DNA of 64,000 nucleotides, taken from Aureisphaera sp963669405 (GTDB lineage Bacteria > Bacteroidota > Bacteroidia > Flavobacteriales > Flavobacteriaceae). The position numbers and the translations under genes are program-made. Positions 9,201 to 17,410 of this stretch are shown piece after piece (within the stretch, counting starts at the first letter, position 1; every line of letters starts with the position of its first letter). Under the pieces are notes generated by a model. It worked only from the letters and a program-made list of their open reading frames with translations, ran no database searches and was not told the DNA's origin. Location of the stretch: the NCBI GenBank assembly GCA_963669405.2, contig CAXXHF010000002.1, positions 434,001 to 498,000 of the forward strand, given 5' to 3'.

Positions 9201-9806
9201 ACCAGCAAGTAATCCAGATAAGGTAGAAACCACAGTAGGCGTACCAGTTGTTAAATCAATGGATACTAAGTCTGTACTAACTCCAAAGTCAACATCCAAA
9301 CCAAAGGCATCTCCATCATCATTTAAATCTCCAGCAAATAAAGACACGCCAGGATCTGTAATGATAGGTACAATATCATAAGGTCCAGTCAATGGGAAAG
9401 ATCCAAAATCATTTCCACAAGAAGCTCTTAGATTGTATGCATACACATCTCCAGGAGCAAAACTATTTGTATTGTTTCCTTGCTCGTAATATGCTACCAA
9501 GGCATTCTTTTCTGATACCGTAAGAATGTCAGTATCATCACTTGAAGCCACGGTACCCGCTGCAGCAAGTTTATCTAATATAGCTTGAATTTCAGCACTT
9601 GGCTCTGGAAGCTCAGCACGTCGAGAAATAGCTACACTCTCTTGAGCTACAGCAGTAGAAGCGATTTGTGTAGTTTTGGTAAGTTTTACAACTTTCTGGT
9701 TGGCATTAGCAACCTTAGCATACTCTGAAGCAGAGACATCTGAAAGGTTCTGACCAAAACCAACTGCGCATAACAACATCGCAATTAGTAAAGTAAATTT
9801 TTTCAT
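6204..9806 (-). CDS. large secreted multidomain protein with T9SS sorting domain
   Basis: A 1200-residue exported protein. Residues 1-19 are a Sec signal peptide (MKKFTLLIAMLLCAVGFGQ). About 130-355 contains repeated beta-propeller-like blades (SIDLTTG, LYSLDPGTG, FSIDLTTG, ASVDTTTG). About 360-725 contains two further beta-rich modules. About 730-1115 contains three similar cysteine-bearing modules resembling pre-peptidase C-terminal domains (repeats of NDxC...C, YYIxVxGF and a final ITC/LTC). The last 75 residues are a type A T9SS sorting domain with YYPNPA, VYNMLGQKV and GTYLMQV, so the protein should cross the outer membrane and be attached at the surface or released. No catalytic motif is recognised. 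Adhesion or a structural role is only a guess. It is monocistronic with its own terminator. Confidence 0.85.
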   Translation of the reverse strand: MKKFTLLIAMLLCAVGFGQNLSDVSASEYAKVANANQKVVKLTKTTQIASTAVAQESVAISRRAELPEPSAEIQAILDKLAAAGTVASSDDTDILTVSEKNALVAYYEQGNNTNSFAPGDVYAYNLRASCGNDFGSFPLTGPYDIVPIITDPGVSLFAGDLNDDGDAFGLDVDFGVSTDLVSIDLTTGTPTVVSTLSGLLAGHNPSGFAWDSSSGTWYVLSTDGPTTNLYSLDPGTGVLTDIGDSGFDLGIWLAIDQNGNAFSASIGTDSLFSIDLTTGAATLVGPLGIDISFAQDADFDPDTNTLYMGAYIGGGVNFFASVDTTTGTATTLGTINSDCCEAGMIAIEGTPSTGPSCSESNPSNTFENGFTSSSDTPQVIGADITVPADNDLSLTQLITNFIIFDGDGIDTADIMVYGDAAGLPDPGNVIGSALALAPTAQPIIGDFPANPGLDILELTFDLPTAIDLAGTNGSTTTYWISVYVTTTLGNSSFWEFSTASVVGNDGVFSADNGATWGIALGGADQVYTWNGNCTPIIVPPPTGCLTGIYDDRTAFDAELATGTAFLEDFAGGPGAIAACDGPINDAGNSCFAAGEILAGVEVTTSTPANPDPIVFVPAGAFSNTSDVVGANQFASFTIINFPNNDVNAFGFDLSVLLNGSNVDVRIFGTGGLIETVTVDGTSTGPVFFGYIADETVVSVEIEDLGAGEAELIGQLAFGNCNPIDEDVCEGAAEIACDDVVVGDTSDNTDTGGANDSNDEWYAFEGTIPGQMVTASLCDGGTAFDSVLTVYSSCGGAVVVSNDDTCGLQSEVTWLSDGATTYYIAVEGFDNTESGPFSLAITCVDPPANDLCDNAEPIGCGDVLSGTTINATDDTAAAPDCDTTTSAPGVWYIYEDTSGLVTDLLVSTCSGNTDYDTKISVYTGDCSALPLTCVAGNDDSANCTDFQSEVEWQSDGNTTYYILVHGFNGAQGNFDISLTCTIVPPPNDDIADAIDLNQFDCPWTDEDVAMPGATTEAGTPADCDINGANGVWYTFTPIADGFIRGTVASPAGITSVTFYSAPDETSTEDELVLVDWFENQCFPNTTARIPIVAGQSYYCFVVNSGGITDIVFEECDDTLGTSDVIIEGFSYYPNPAIDVVNLSAAQTIEKVEVYNMLGQKVLDQKVNAVSSQINVAQLTQGTYLMQVSVDGKVGVYHIIKE

Positions 9807-9931
9807 AATTTGAAGTTAAATTAATAGATTAGTTAATAAAGACTAAAAATATCTAAAAAAAAGGGGAACTACAAAAGTTTTTTTAATTCAATATTTTTTA
9901 CCGACAAATATCATTTTTCATCGATAAAGAA

Positions 9932-9962
9932 CAAAAAAAGCCCTCTAGTTTAGAGGGCTTCT
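9932..9962 (-). terminator. Rho-independent terminator of fabI
   Basis: An AGCCCTCTA/TAGAGGGCT hairpin with a GTTT-type loop, followed on the minus strand by a run of seven T. It lies 30 bases past the fabI stop. Confidence 0.88.
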
Positions 9963-9991
9963 TACAATGAATATTCTTTTTTATTTCGTAG

Positions 9992-10807
9992 CTATTCTTT
10001 CAAAAATGCTTCCATTACTTCATTACTCACACCAACATTAGAAAAACCTCCATCGTTATATAAATTCTGTAATGTAACTCTCTTGGTCAAGTCGCTAAAA
10101 AGAGATACCGTATAATTGGCACAATCCATCGCTGTAGCATTGCCAAGTGGTGACATTTTATCTGCATATGCAATAAAACCATCAAATCCTTTTACACCTT
10201 GCCCAGCGGTTGTTGGGGTTGGAGATTGCGAAATGGTATTTACCCGTACTTTTTTGTCCTTTCCGAAGAAATATCCAAAGCTTCGTGCAATAGATTCTAA
10301 ATACGCCTTGTTATCTGCCATATCATTATAATCTGGAAATACACGTTGTGCTGCCATATAAGTTAACGCCACAATACTTCCCCATTCGTTCATAGCATCT
10401 TTTTGATACAAAACTTGCATGGTTTTATGGAAAGAAAGTGCAGAGACATCCCATCCTTTCTGAGTCCAATCATATTTTTGATCGGTATAATGTTTTCCTT
10501 TTCTCACATTTACGGACATCCCGATAGAATGCAATACAAAATCCAGTTTTCCACCAAGGATTTCCATGGATTTTTCGACCAAATTTTCCAAATCTTCCAA
10601 ATTGGTTGCATCTGCCGGTATGATCTCAGAATTTGTTTTTTTGGCTAGTTCGTTTATTTGCCCCATACGCATGGCTATAGGCGCATTGGTTAGTACAATA
10701 CTCCCTCCTTCTTCATGTACCCGTTCTGCAGTTTTCCAAGCAATGGAATTTTCATCAAGGGCTCCAAAAATAATTCCTCGTTTTCCTTTTAGTAAGTTGT
10801 ATGACAT
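9992..10807 (-). CDS. fabI: enoyl-[acyl-carrier-protein] reductase (NADH) FabI
   Basis: FabI reduces trans-2-enoyl-ACP in the last step of each fatty-acid elongation cycle. The 271-residue protein is a short-chain dehydrogenase variant. It starts with KGKRGIIFGA, has the LHSIGMS strand, and carries the FabI active-site pattern Tyr-x6-Lys (YNDMADNK, about residues 155-162). The substrate loop SPTPTTAGQGVKGF follows. Length and motifs fit classical FabI, the triclosan target. It follows recN by 45 bases but has its own promoter-like box inside that gap and a strong terminator, so it can be transcribed alone. Confidence 0.95.
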   Translation of the reverse strand: MSYNLLKGKRGIIFGALDENSIAWKTAERVHEEGGSIVLTNAPIAMRMGQINELAKKTNSEIIPADATNLEDLENLVEKSMEILGGKLDFVLHSIGMSVNVRKGKHYTDQKYDWTQKGWDVSALSFHKTMQVLYQKDAMNEWGSIVALTYMAAQRVFPDYNDMADNKAYLESIARSFGYFFGKDKKVRVNTISQSPTPTTAGQGVKGFDGFIAYADKMSPLGNATAMDCANYTVSLFSDLTKRVTLQNLYNDGGFSNVGVSNEVMEAFLKE

Positions 10808-10842
10808 AGTCCTGTGTGGTTAATTTCTAAATTATCGAACTG

Positions 10843-10850
10843 CAAAGATA
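10843..10850 (-). promoter_or_regulatory. -7 box TATCTTTG upstream of fabI
   Basis: A minus-strand match to TANNTTTG in the recN-fabI gap. It predicts a leader of about 30 bases before the fabI ATG at 10807. No good -33 element was found. Confidence 0.4.
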
Positions 10851-10852
10851 CA

Positions 10853-12505
10853 CTAATTCAATAATTGCTTTGCGTGTGCAATGGCAGAATCGCTTAGGGT
10901 ACTCCCGCCTATCATTTGGGCAATTTCTATAATACGATCTTCAGAATTTAGATCCTTTATATGTGTTGTCGTAGTATCTTCTATATCTTTTTTAAATACC
11001 TTTTTGTGATGATCTCCCTTAGCAGCAATTTGTGGTAAATGCGTAATGCTCAACACTTGCATCCGCTTACTCATTATAGCCATGATTTCGGCCATTTTAT
11101 GTGCAATTTCACCAGAAACTCCAGTATCGATTTCATCAAAAATCAACGTAGGCAACTCTTTATATTCTGTAAGGATTGCCTTTATGGCCAACATAATTCT
11201 ACTCATTTCTCCACCAGAAGCAATCTTTTGTAATGGTCCAGCAGTTCCTCCTTTGTTCGCTGTGAAAAGTAATTGCAATTGGGCATTTCCATCCTTTCTA
11301 AATTCCTCCAATTCAGTTATCTGAAATTCAAATTTTGCATGGGGCAAGCCTAGTCCGTGCAAAAACGATTCTAACTTGTCTTTCAAAACTGGAATTGCAT
11401 CCTTTCTGTTTGTATTCAATTTACCAGCTATAGCAAGGGATTGCTCTTCTGTTTCTTTAACTGATTTTTCTAGAGCTTCTATATCGCCATCTATTTGGAA
11501 AGAGGCATCTACTTTCTTGGCCAACTCTTCTTGAATGGTCAACAGTTCAGAAATACTGGATACTGCATGCTTTTGCTGTAACCTGAAAAGAACCTGCATT
11601 TTATCCTGCACCTCTATAAGCAATTGCGGATTGGCTTCTATTTGATCGGCTACTTTAAAAACTTCGTCACCAATATCATCCAATTCTATCACCGCACTGT
11701 TTACCCGATTCCACAAATCGTCATAAGAAGCAGAAAAATTCTGAATCTTACTCAATTCATTCAGTGCAGTCCGTAATGTCGTGATACTGCCTGTCATTTC
11801 ATCTGAAAGCAATTTTGAAACCAATGCTAACGTCTCTTGTATTTGTTCCGCATTGTTTAGTGTTTCATAAGTTTCTTCCAAATCCTGTTGCTGAAGAGAA
11901 ACAAGATTAGCCTCTACCAATTCTGTATACAAGAAATTGTGGTAATCCAAATCTTTCAGGGCACGTTCTCGTTCATCTTTAAGAAGGGCAAGTTGCTTGT
12001 TGTATGTACGATATTGCTGAAGGCTATTTTTATAATCCTGCAATAGGAGGTTATTTCCCGCTAAGGCATCTACCACCTCCATCTGGTAAGTTTCTGTAGC
12101 TAATGTTCGTGTATCGTGCTGACTATGTACATCTATAAGCCGTTCTCCCAATGCTTGCATTTGCTGAAGGGTAACTGGCGTATCATTTACAAATGCTCTG
12201 GATTTTCCACTGGGGAGGATCTCCCTTCTAAGAATAGTCTCCTTTTCATAATCCAAATCATTATGGGAGAACAAATCCTGCAAATCATAACTTTCTATAG
12301 AAAAATGAGCTTCAATCACACATTTATGATCCATATTGCGCATCACTTTTAGGTCTGCACGATTTCCCAAAACAAGTCCTAAAGCTCCCAGTAAAATGGA
12401 TTTACCAGCTCCGGTCTCACCAGTGATGATAGTCAGTCCTTCATTGAAGTCAACTTTTATGTCTTCAATGAGGGCGTAATTTTTTATGGAAAGTGATGTA
12501 ATCAA
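10853..12505 (-). CDS. recN: DNA repair protein RecN
   Basis: RecN is an SMC-like ATPase that acts at DNA double-strand breaks. The 550-residue protein has the family length. The N-terminal Walker A GETGAGKS lies at residues 29-36, a coiled-coil middle at about 150-380, the ABC signature SGGEMSR, and a Walker B segment LIFDEIDTGVSG near residues 455-470. The start is TTG (MITSLSIKNYALIE), which fits the conserved N-terminus of RecN proteins, and no better in-frame ATG lies just upstream. A terminator separates it from porD, so it probably has its own promoter. Any damage control is not visible. Confidence 0.95.
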   Translation of the reverse strand: MITSLSIKNYALIEDIKVDFNEGLTIITGETGAGKSILLGALGLVLGNRADLKVMRNMDHKCVIEAHFSIESYDLQDLFSHNDLDYEKETILRREILPSGKSRAFVNDTPVTLQQMQALGERLIDVHSQHDTRTLATETYQMEVVDALAGNNLLLQDYKNSLQQYRTYNKQLALLKDERERALKDLDYHNFLYTELVEANLVSLQQQDLEETYETLNNAEQIQETLALVSKLLSDEMTGSITTLRTALNELSKIQNFSASYDDLWNRVNSAVIELDDIGDEVFKVADQIEANPQLLIEVQDKMQVLFRLQQKHAVSSISELLTIQEELAKKVDASFQIDGDIEALEKSVKETEEQSLAIAGKLNTNRKDAIPVLKDKLESFLHGLGLPHAKFEFQITELEEFRKDGNAQLQLLFTANKGGTAGPLQKIASGGEMSRIMLAIKAILTEYKELPTLIFDEIDTGVSGEIAHKMAEIMAIMSKRMQVLSITHLPQIAAKGDHHKKVFKKDIEDTTTTHIKDLNSEDRIIEIAQMIGGSTLSDSAIAHAKQLLN

Positions 12506-12520
12506 TTTAAAAAAGGGTCA

Positions 12521-12553
12521 TAAAAAAACTCCCACTAAAAATAAGGGAGTTTT
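12521..12553 (-). terminator. Rho-independent terminator of the bamD-rpoZ-coaBC-porD operon
   Basis: An AAAACTCCC/GGGAGTTTT hairpin with a T-run on the minus strand, between the porD stop and the recN start. Confidence 0.8.
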
Positions 12554-12576
12554 GGGATTCCTGCAACTTCAGGAAT

Positions 12577-13467
12577 TTATAATTTAATATTACTCCAATT
12601 ACTTCTTCGGGTTGGTGCAATTCTATTCAAATGTTCCACAAGTTTATTGATATCCACTTTTGGACCTCCACTAAAAATAGCTTCAAGTTCATCGCTTTTA
12701 GCATCGAAAAATGTTCTTAAAAGAAATGAATTAGGTCTACGATCATTTACATTTTTAAGATTGGAAATTGCTTCAATAATCTTTTGCTTAGCTTCAGCTT
12801 GATTGGATTCCATTAAATCCATCCCCAAACGGTGATAGGTATACATGGCATCATGAAACTCCTGATACACATTAGATATAATTGCATCATTGTATCGGAA
12901 TCTAGATTGGGATCCATCAGTAGCCTTCCATCCGGAGAAGTTACTTGAAGCAGCTGTATTCACAATCTGCTTGGCTATATCAAAGTATTCCTGACCTCCA
13001 TTGAGGCTAAAAGTATCTGCATCTAAACCAATTACCGTATACACATGGTAAGCCAACACCGATACTAAATTAGAATCGAAGGTATTGATATTGAACACCA
13101 AGGGCTGAAATTCACTATACTCAAAACTAAATTGACGGTCGTTGTAATTGTAAATAGGAGAATCGTAAATTGAACCATAAATAGGTCGTGAAGCTTGCAC
13201 TTGAAGGGAACCTTCAAAAGAAGTCGATTCAAAACTGGTAATAATCAATGTGAAATTACAGTCAATCCGTTCTTGGTTCTTGTATTCACGATTTGTCCAT
13301 GAGGTATTGTTAAGCAACTCTGTTAGTTGTTGTTCTAAAGTACGGAATACCTGAAAGTTGGGTTGTCCTGTTTGTTGGGCATCTATGGTAACAGTGGCAT
13401 TAAGTTCCTGTCCAATAATAGTTCCAAAACTTGCCAATACCATTATTAAAAATAAAATTTTACGCAT
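12577..13467 (-). CDS. porD: PorD-like DUF4835 protein, T9SS-associated
   Basis: A 296-residue exported protein with a Sec signal peptide (about residues 1-19, ending IIGQE). The remainder shows the DUF4835 pattern: an early NATVTIDAQQ strand, FRTLEQQLTELLNNTSWTN, and a C-terminal helical part ending in RIAPTRRSNWSNIKL. DUF4835 proteins correspond to PorD, which comparative and genetic work ties to gliding and type IX secretion; the biochemical role is not settled. It overlaps coaBC by eight bases and is the last gene of the bamD operon. At least four T9SS cargo proteins occur in this window, consistent with an active system. Confidence 0.88.
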   Translation of the reverse strand: MRKILFLIMVLASFGTIIGQELNATVTIDAQQTGQPNFQVFRTLEQQLTELLNNTSWTNREYKNQERIDCNFTLIITSFESTSFEGSLQVQASRPIYGSIYDSPIYNYNDRQFSFEYSEFQPLVFNINTFDSNLVSVLAYHVYTVIGLDADTFSLNGGQEYFDIAKQIVNTAASSNFSGWKATDGSQSRFRYNDAIISNVYQEFHDAMYTYHRLGMDLMESNQAEAKQKIIEAISNLKNVNDRRPNSFLLRTFFDAKSDELEAIFSGGPKVDINKLVEHLNRIAPTRRSNWSNIKL

Positions 13468-14671
13468 TGATGTGATCTATAATATGTTGTAAAATATCGT
13501 AAGCTACTTCTTTCTTATCCTTAACTTCAAAAGGGATCACTTTATTGTCACGGGTTATAAAAGTAACTTTATTCGTGTTGGTTCCAAAACCAGCACCTTT
13601 GTCATTAAGCGAATTTAACACAATTAAGTCTAAATTCTTTTTTTCCAGTTTTCTTTTTGCATTCTCCAGCTCGTTTTGGGTCTCTAAGGCAAATCCTACC
13701 AAAAACTGCTGTTGTTTTGTTTTTCCCAAAGAAGCTAAAATATCTTCTGTCTTTTCCAATTCAATGTGCAATTCCCCTTCTTTCTTCTTTATTTTTTGAG
13801 AGGCTACATTTTTGGGTCGATAATCTGCCACAGCAGCACTCAAAATGGCCACATTACTATTTTCATAATATTGGTGTGCCGCATCGTACATTTCATTTGC
13901 AGAAGTAACCTTGTGCAAATGTATACCTGGAATTGCCACCTGCAAACTAGTTGGCCCTGAAACCAAAAAAACCTCAGCACCTAATATGGCTGCTGCTTCT
14001 GCAATGGCATAGCCCATTTTTCCACTGGAATGGTTACCTATAAAACGAACAGGGTCTATCGCTTCATACGTAGGACCTGCGGTAATCAATATTTTTTTTC
14101 CTTTTAACGGAAGTTGATCCAGTATATCTTTTTCTAGAAATTCTATGATATGCTCTGGCTCTGCCATTCGGCCTTTACCTATAAGGCCACTGGCCAATTC
14201 CCCTTCTTCTGCAGGTATGATCGTATTTCCAAATGATTCTAATTTTGAAAAGGTGTCGAATGTACTTGGATGTTTATACATGTCCAGATCCATTGCTGGC
14301 GCAAGGTATATTGGGCATTTGGCGGAAAGGTAGGTTGCTACCAATAGATTATCACTCTGACCCTGTGCCATTTTAGACAATGTATTCGCCGTGGCCGGGG
14401 CTATTATAAAAAAGTCTGCCCAAAGGCCTAACTCTACATGGTTATTCCATTGGGCATTATCATCATCTTCATTGGTAAACGAAGAAAAAACTTCATTTTT
14501 TGAAAGTGTGGAAAGGGTTAAAGGAGTTACAAAATCCTTAGCCGATGGTGTCATAATCACCTTTACTTCGGCTCCTTTCTTAATAAGCAGACGAACCAGA
14601 TAGGTACTCTTATAAGCGGCAATACCGGCAGTTACGCCCAGTAATACTTTTTTTCCGCTTAAAACAGACAT
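13460..14671 (-). CDS. coaBC: bifunctional phosphopantothenoylcysteine decarboxylase / phosphopantothenate-cysteine ligase CoaBC
   Basis: CoaBC joins cysteine to 4'-phosphopantothenate (CoaB) and decarboxylates the product (CoaC, FMN-dependent) in coenzyme A synthesis. The 403-residue protein has the N-terminal flavoprotein domain (about 1-185; GVTAGIAAYKS at the start, APATANTLSKMAQG, PAMDLDMYKHP). The C-terminal ligase domain (about 190-400) begins KKILITAGPTYEAIDPVRFI and has GFALETQ. It starts nine bases after rpoZ and overlaps porD, so all are in one transcript. Both halves look intact. Confidence 0.96.
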   Translation of the reverse strand: MSVLSGKKVLLGVTAGIAAYKSTYLVRLLIKKGAEVKVIMTPSAKDFVTPLTLSTLSKNEVFSSFTNEDDDNAQWNNHVELGLWADFFIIAPATANTLSKMAQGQSDNLLVATYLSAKCPIYLAPAMDLDMYKHPSTFDTFSKLESFGNTIIPAEEGELASGLIGKGRMAEPEHIIEFLEKDILDQLPLKGKKILITAGPTYEAIDPVRFIGNHSSGKMGYAIAEAAAILGAEVFLVSGPTSLQVAIPGIHLHKVTSANEMYDAAHQYYENSNVAILSAAVADYRPKNVASQKIKKKEGELHIELEKTEDILASLGKTKQQQFLVGFALETQNELENAKRKLEKKNLDLIVLNSLNDKGAGFGTNTNKVTFITRDNKVIPFEVKDKKEVAYDILQHIIDHINA

Positions 14672-14680
14672 ACCGTAAAC

Positions 14681-15010
14681 TTATAGTTCTTCGTCCTTAG
14701 TATTGCGATAGTAAATTTTGTTTTCCAACCACTCTTGTACTGCAAGTGCGTGTGGCTTAGGAAGCTTTTCATAAAACTTGGAAACTTCTATCTGCTCCTT
14801 GTTTTCAAAAATCTCTTCCAAACTATCATTGTAAGTAGCAAATTCATCCAATTTTTCCAATAGCTCTTTTTTGATATCGCTATTGATCTGGCCTGCTCTT
14901 TTTGAAATAATAGAGATGGCCTCATAAATGTTGCTAGTTGGAGCATCTACCAAATTCTTATCAATCGTTGTTGTATTGATAGGGGCATCGCTGTTTTTAA
15001 TATCACTCAT
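14681..15010 (-). CDS. rpoZ: RNA polymerase omega-like subunit (Rpb6 family)
   Basis: A 109-residue protein of the Bacteroidota-type omega/Rpb6 family. Residues about 20-85 contain NIYEAISIISKRAGQI, matching the omega helix that clamps the beta' subunit. The frame is open upstream, but the ATG at 15010 is chosen because it lies five bases after the bamD stop and starts at the conserved MSDIKN. It should stabilise core RNA polymerase. Annotation pipelines often leave this family as hypothetical or rpoZ, so the symbol is likely but not certain. Confidence 0.82.
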   Translation of the reverse strand: MSDIKNSDAPINTTTIDKNLVDAPTSNIYEAISIISKRAGQINSDIKKELLEKLDEFATYNDSLEEIFENKEQIEVSKFYEKLPKPHALAVQEWLENKIYYRNTKDEEL

Positions 15011-15014
15011 ATCC

Positions 15015-15842
15015 TTAATTAATTGCTGTTTGAGAGGTCTCCAATTGTGACAATCTTTTGTCAATGTCCTGTAGCATTTCATCTGCATCGGAACGGAAAT
15101 CGGATTCACTATAATATTTTATAAAACTATCGTAATGTTTTTTGGCCGCCTTTAATCTAGTTTCCACTTTGGAGGGAACACTATTTATGGCCAACAAATA
15201 GGCAGCTTCCATTCTTTCATAAAATGCGTTAGGTCTGTAAATAGACCCAGGATGATCGCTAATAAAATTACTATAAGCTTCTATGGCAGCTTTATAGTCT
15301 GAAATACGCAAGAATTGACTGGCTACTTCATAATCCTTTTTTTCTAATTTTCTTCTTAACTCAAAAACCAGTTTATTGGTTTCTTCCCTGTATTCTGATT
15401 CTGGAAATTTATCTACAAACACTTGCAGTTTTTCCATAGCAGTATGGGTGTCAGTTTGATCTAATGAATATCTTGGAGATAATTCGTAATAGCTTTTGGC
15501 AGATTTATAAGCAGCCAATTCTAAACTATCACTATTTGGGTACGAAGTTACAAAACGCTCAAATTGATATCCAGCTAGGTAATAGTCTTCCAATTGATAG
15601 AAGGTATTAGCATATCGAAACATTAATGGTTCTGCTTGTGGCTTTCCACGGTAAGCAGGAACAATTTGTTCCATCAAGCGTAGAGACTTCTTAAATTTTC
15701 GCTGTTTGTAAAGTGAATCCGCCATTGCATATTTTTTGGCAGCATCATCAGACTTCAAAAGCTTTTGGTATTCGCTGCAAGAGCCAAGTACCAAAGCAAT
15801 CATTAGCAATAACAGACTAGATTTCATGGTTTTAAAAAACAT
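15015..15842 (-). CDS. bamD: outer membrane protein assembly factor BamD (lipoprotein)
   Basis: BamD is a lipoprotein of the beta-barrel assembly machine that helps BamA insert outer-membrane barrels. The 275-residue protein has a lipoprotein signal with lipobox LGSC (Cys22). The rest is tetratricopeptide-like helices (about 30-240), including YQLEDYYLAGYQFERFVTSYP. The ATG at 15842 is kept because a TTTG-N18-TACTTTTG promoter ends four bases before it; an alternative ATG lies at 15827. It is first in the bamD-rpoZ-coaBC-porD operon, which ties outer-membrane assembly to T9SS function. Confidence 0.93.
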   Translation of the reverse strand: MFFKTMKSSLLLLMIALVLGSCSEYQKLLKSDDAAKKYAMADSLYKQRKFKKSLRLMEQIVPAYRGKPQAEPLMFRYANTFYQLEDYYLAGYQFERFVTSYPNSDSLELAAYKSAKSYYELSPRYSLDQTDTHTAMEKLQVFVDKFPESEYREETNKLVFELRRKLEKKDYEVASQFLRISDYKAAIEAYSNFISDHPGSIYRPNAFYERMEAAYLLAINSVPSKVETRLKAAKKHYDSFIKYYSESDFRSDADEMLQDIDKRLSQLETSQTAIN

Positions 15843-15846
15843 CGTG

Positions 15847-15876
15847 CAAAAGTAGTGAATTATAAGGGATTACAAA
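15847..15876 (-). promoter_or_regulatory. bamD operon promoter, TTTG-N18-TACTTTTG
   Basis: Minus-strand -33 TTTG at 15876-15873 and -7 TACTTTTG at 15854-15847, 18 bases apart, close to the Bacteroidota consensus. The -7 box ends four bases before the bamD ATG, predicting a leaderless mRNA. Confidence 0.6.
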
Positions 15877-15961
15877 AACTTATTTATGGTACTAAAATAG
15901 GGGAACGCGTCCTGAAACAAAGGGCTTCCTTTCAAATTTAACGAAGAATTAGGCTTTACGA

Positions 15962-16837
15962 TTATAAATGATCTACAAAAGTATCGATTTTAGATCGCAG
16001 TTCATCACTAATTCCCACCAATGGAAGTCTAACATAATCTTCACAAATCCCCAGTTTATAGAACACAGCCTTAATCCCTGCAGGATTTCCTTCAGCAAAA
16101 ATATAATCTATACAAGGGGCCATTTTATAATGAAGGGCATAGGCTTCATCTACCTTACGATCCAAGCCCAAGCGGATCATCTTTGAAAATTCCTTTGGGA
16201 ATCCTTGCCCAAGCACCGAAATAACACCAGCACCACCCGCTAAAGTAATAGGCAAAGCAATCATATCATCACCACTTATCACCAAAAAGTCTTCGGGCGT
16301 ACTATTGATCATATCCATAGCCTGGACCAAATCATTTGCTGCTTCTTTAATAGCAACAATGTTATCACAATCATTTGCCAATCTAACCACTGTTTCTGGC
16401 AATACGTTACTGGCTGTTCTTCCTGGTACATTGTACAAAATGATAGGAATTGGGCAGGCATTGGATATCGCTCTAAAGTGCTGGTAAATGCCTTCTTGAG
16501 TGGGCTTATTGTAAGATGGTGACACAGAGAGAATAGCACTGAAACCTGAAAGGTCCCTTGCTGTAATCTCATCTAGGATTGCCTGAGTGTTGTTACCTCC
16601 TATTCCTAATACCAAAGGAAGTTTTCCTGCATTAGCATTCTTTATGGTAGTAATCACCAAATCCTTCTCTTCAGAAGTAAGTGTAACACTTTCTCCCGTG
16701 GTTCCCAACGCCACAAGGTAATCGGTCCCATTTTCAATCTGATAAGCGACAACGCGCTCCAGTGCCGGCACATCTACGGTTCCCCGTTCTGTGAAAGGAG
16801 TGACAAGGGCCACACCGGTACCCATTAATTCTTTCAT
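15962..16837 (-). CDS. dapA: 4-hydroxy-tetrahydrodipicolinate synthase DapA
   Basis: DapA condenses pyruvate with aspartate semialdehyde in the diaminopimelate/lysine pathway, feeding peptidoglycan synthesis. The 291-residue TIM barrel has the GTTGES motif (about 45-50), ILYNVPGRT with the catalytic Tyr, and VAIKEA with the Schiff-base Lys (near 162). Its ATG overlaps the stop of the upstream DUF6913 gene (ATGA), so the two are translationally coupled. dapF, which acts later in the same pathway, is elsewhere in the window (38.5-39.3 kb). Confidence 0.96.
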   Translation of the reverse strand: MKELMGTGVALVTPFTERGTVDVPALERVVAYQIENGTDYLVALGTTGESVTLTSEEKDLVITTIKNANAGKLPLVLGIGGNNTQAILDEITARDLSGFSAILSVSPSYNKPTQEGIYQHFRAISNACPIPIILYNVPGRTASNVLPETVVRLANDCDNIVAIKEAANDLVQAMDMINSTPEDFLVISGDDMIALPITLAGGAGVISVLGQGFPKEFSKMIRLGLDRKVDEAYALHYKMAPCIDYIFAEGNPAGIKAVFYKLGICEDYVRLPLVGISDELRSKIDTFVDHL

Positions 16838-17352
16838 GCTATTTTATTCAATATGGTTAAATACTTTTTCAATTCTTTCCTAAAAACATCTACTTGTTTG
16901 GGCGAAACAGCAATGATTAAATCGAACAAACGGTCATCTGCACCTGCAAATCCTACTTTAAATTTTGCTTTACTTCTAGAAATCATCATATCCATGAACT
17001 CATTGTTTCCGCTATAATAGCCTACTAAAACATCAAAATCCCTATCCAAAAATTCTTGGGCGTTCTGATTGTGCATTTCACCTTTCCAGTTGAAGTCCTT
17101 ACACTGCACTTGATTTTGTCGTAACGAAGGCATTTTTTTCTTCACTTCTATAAAAGAAAAAACTTTTACGTCCTTGGGAACCAACCCCAAATCTTTTGAA
17201 AAATCATAGAGCGTGTCTAAATCTTGAAGCAGCGTTTCATCAACTAAAAAACCAAGGGTTTTAGCCGGTGCATTTACATAGGAAACATCCCGAACGGCCA
17301 ATTGTTTTTCAGTCAATTTCCGCAATGACTTTCGTTTCAATTTTTCAAACAT
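16834..17352 (-). CDS. DUF6913 family protein, function unknown
   Basis: A 172-residue soluble protein with no signal peptide or TM segment. It starts with a basic helix (MFEKLKRKSLRKLTEKQ). The middle looks alpha/beta (TLGFLVDET; VKVFSFIEVKKK; DVLVGYYSG) and the end is LFDLIIAVSPKQVDVFRKELKKYLTILNKI. This matches the flavobacterial DUF6913 family found next to dapA. No catalytic motif is recognised. It follows ligA by 58 bases with a TATTTTTG box in the gap, and overlaps dapA by four bases. A link to lysine or cell-wall metabolism is only suggested by position. Confidence 0.75.
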   Translation of the reverse strand: MFEKLKRKSLRKLTEKQLAVRDVSYVNAPAKTLGFLVDETLLQDLDTLYDFSKDLGLVPKDVKVFSFIEVKKKMPSLRQNQVQCKDFNWKGEMHNQNAQEFLDRDFDVLVGYYSGNNEFMDMMISRSKAKFKVGFAGADDRLFDLIIAVSPKQVDVFRKELKKYLTILNKIA

Positions 17353-17373
17353 AAACGTAGTAAGCTAGCTCAA

Positions 17374-17381
17374 CAAAAATA
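17374..17381 (-). promoter_or_regulatory. -7 box TATTTTTG upstream of DUF6913-dapA
   Basis: A minus-strand TANNTTTG match in the ligA-DUF6913 gap, 21 bases before the ATG at 17352. No clear -33 element was found. Confidence 0.35.
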
Positions 17382-17410
17382 CATTATCTCCTCTTAAATC
17401 CGATCGAATT

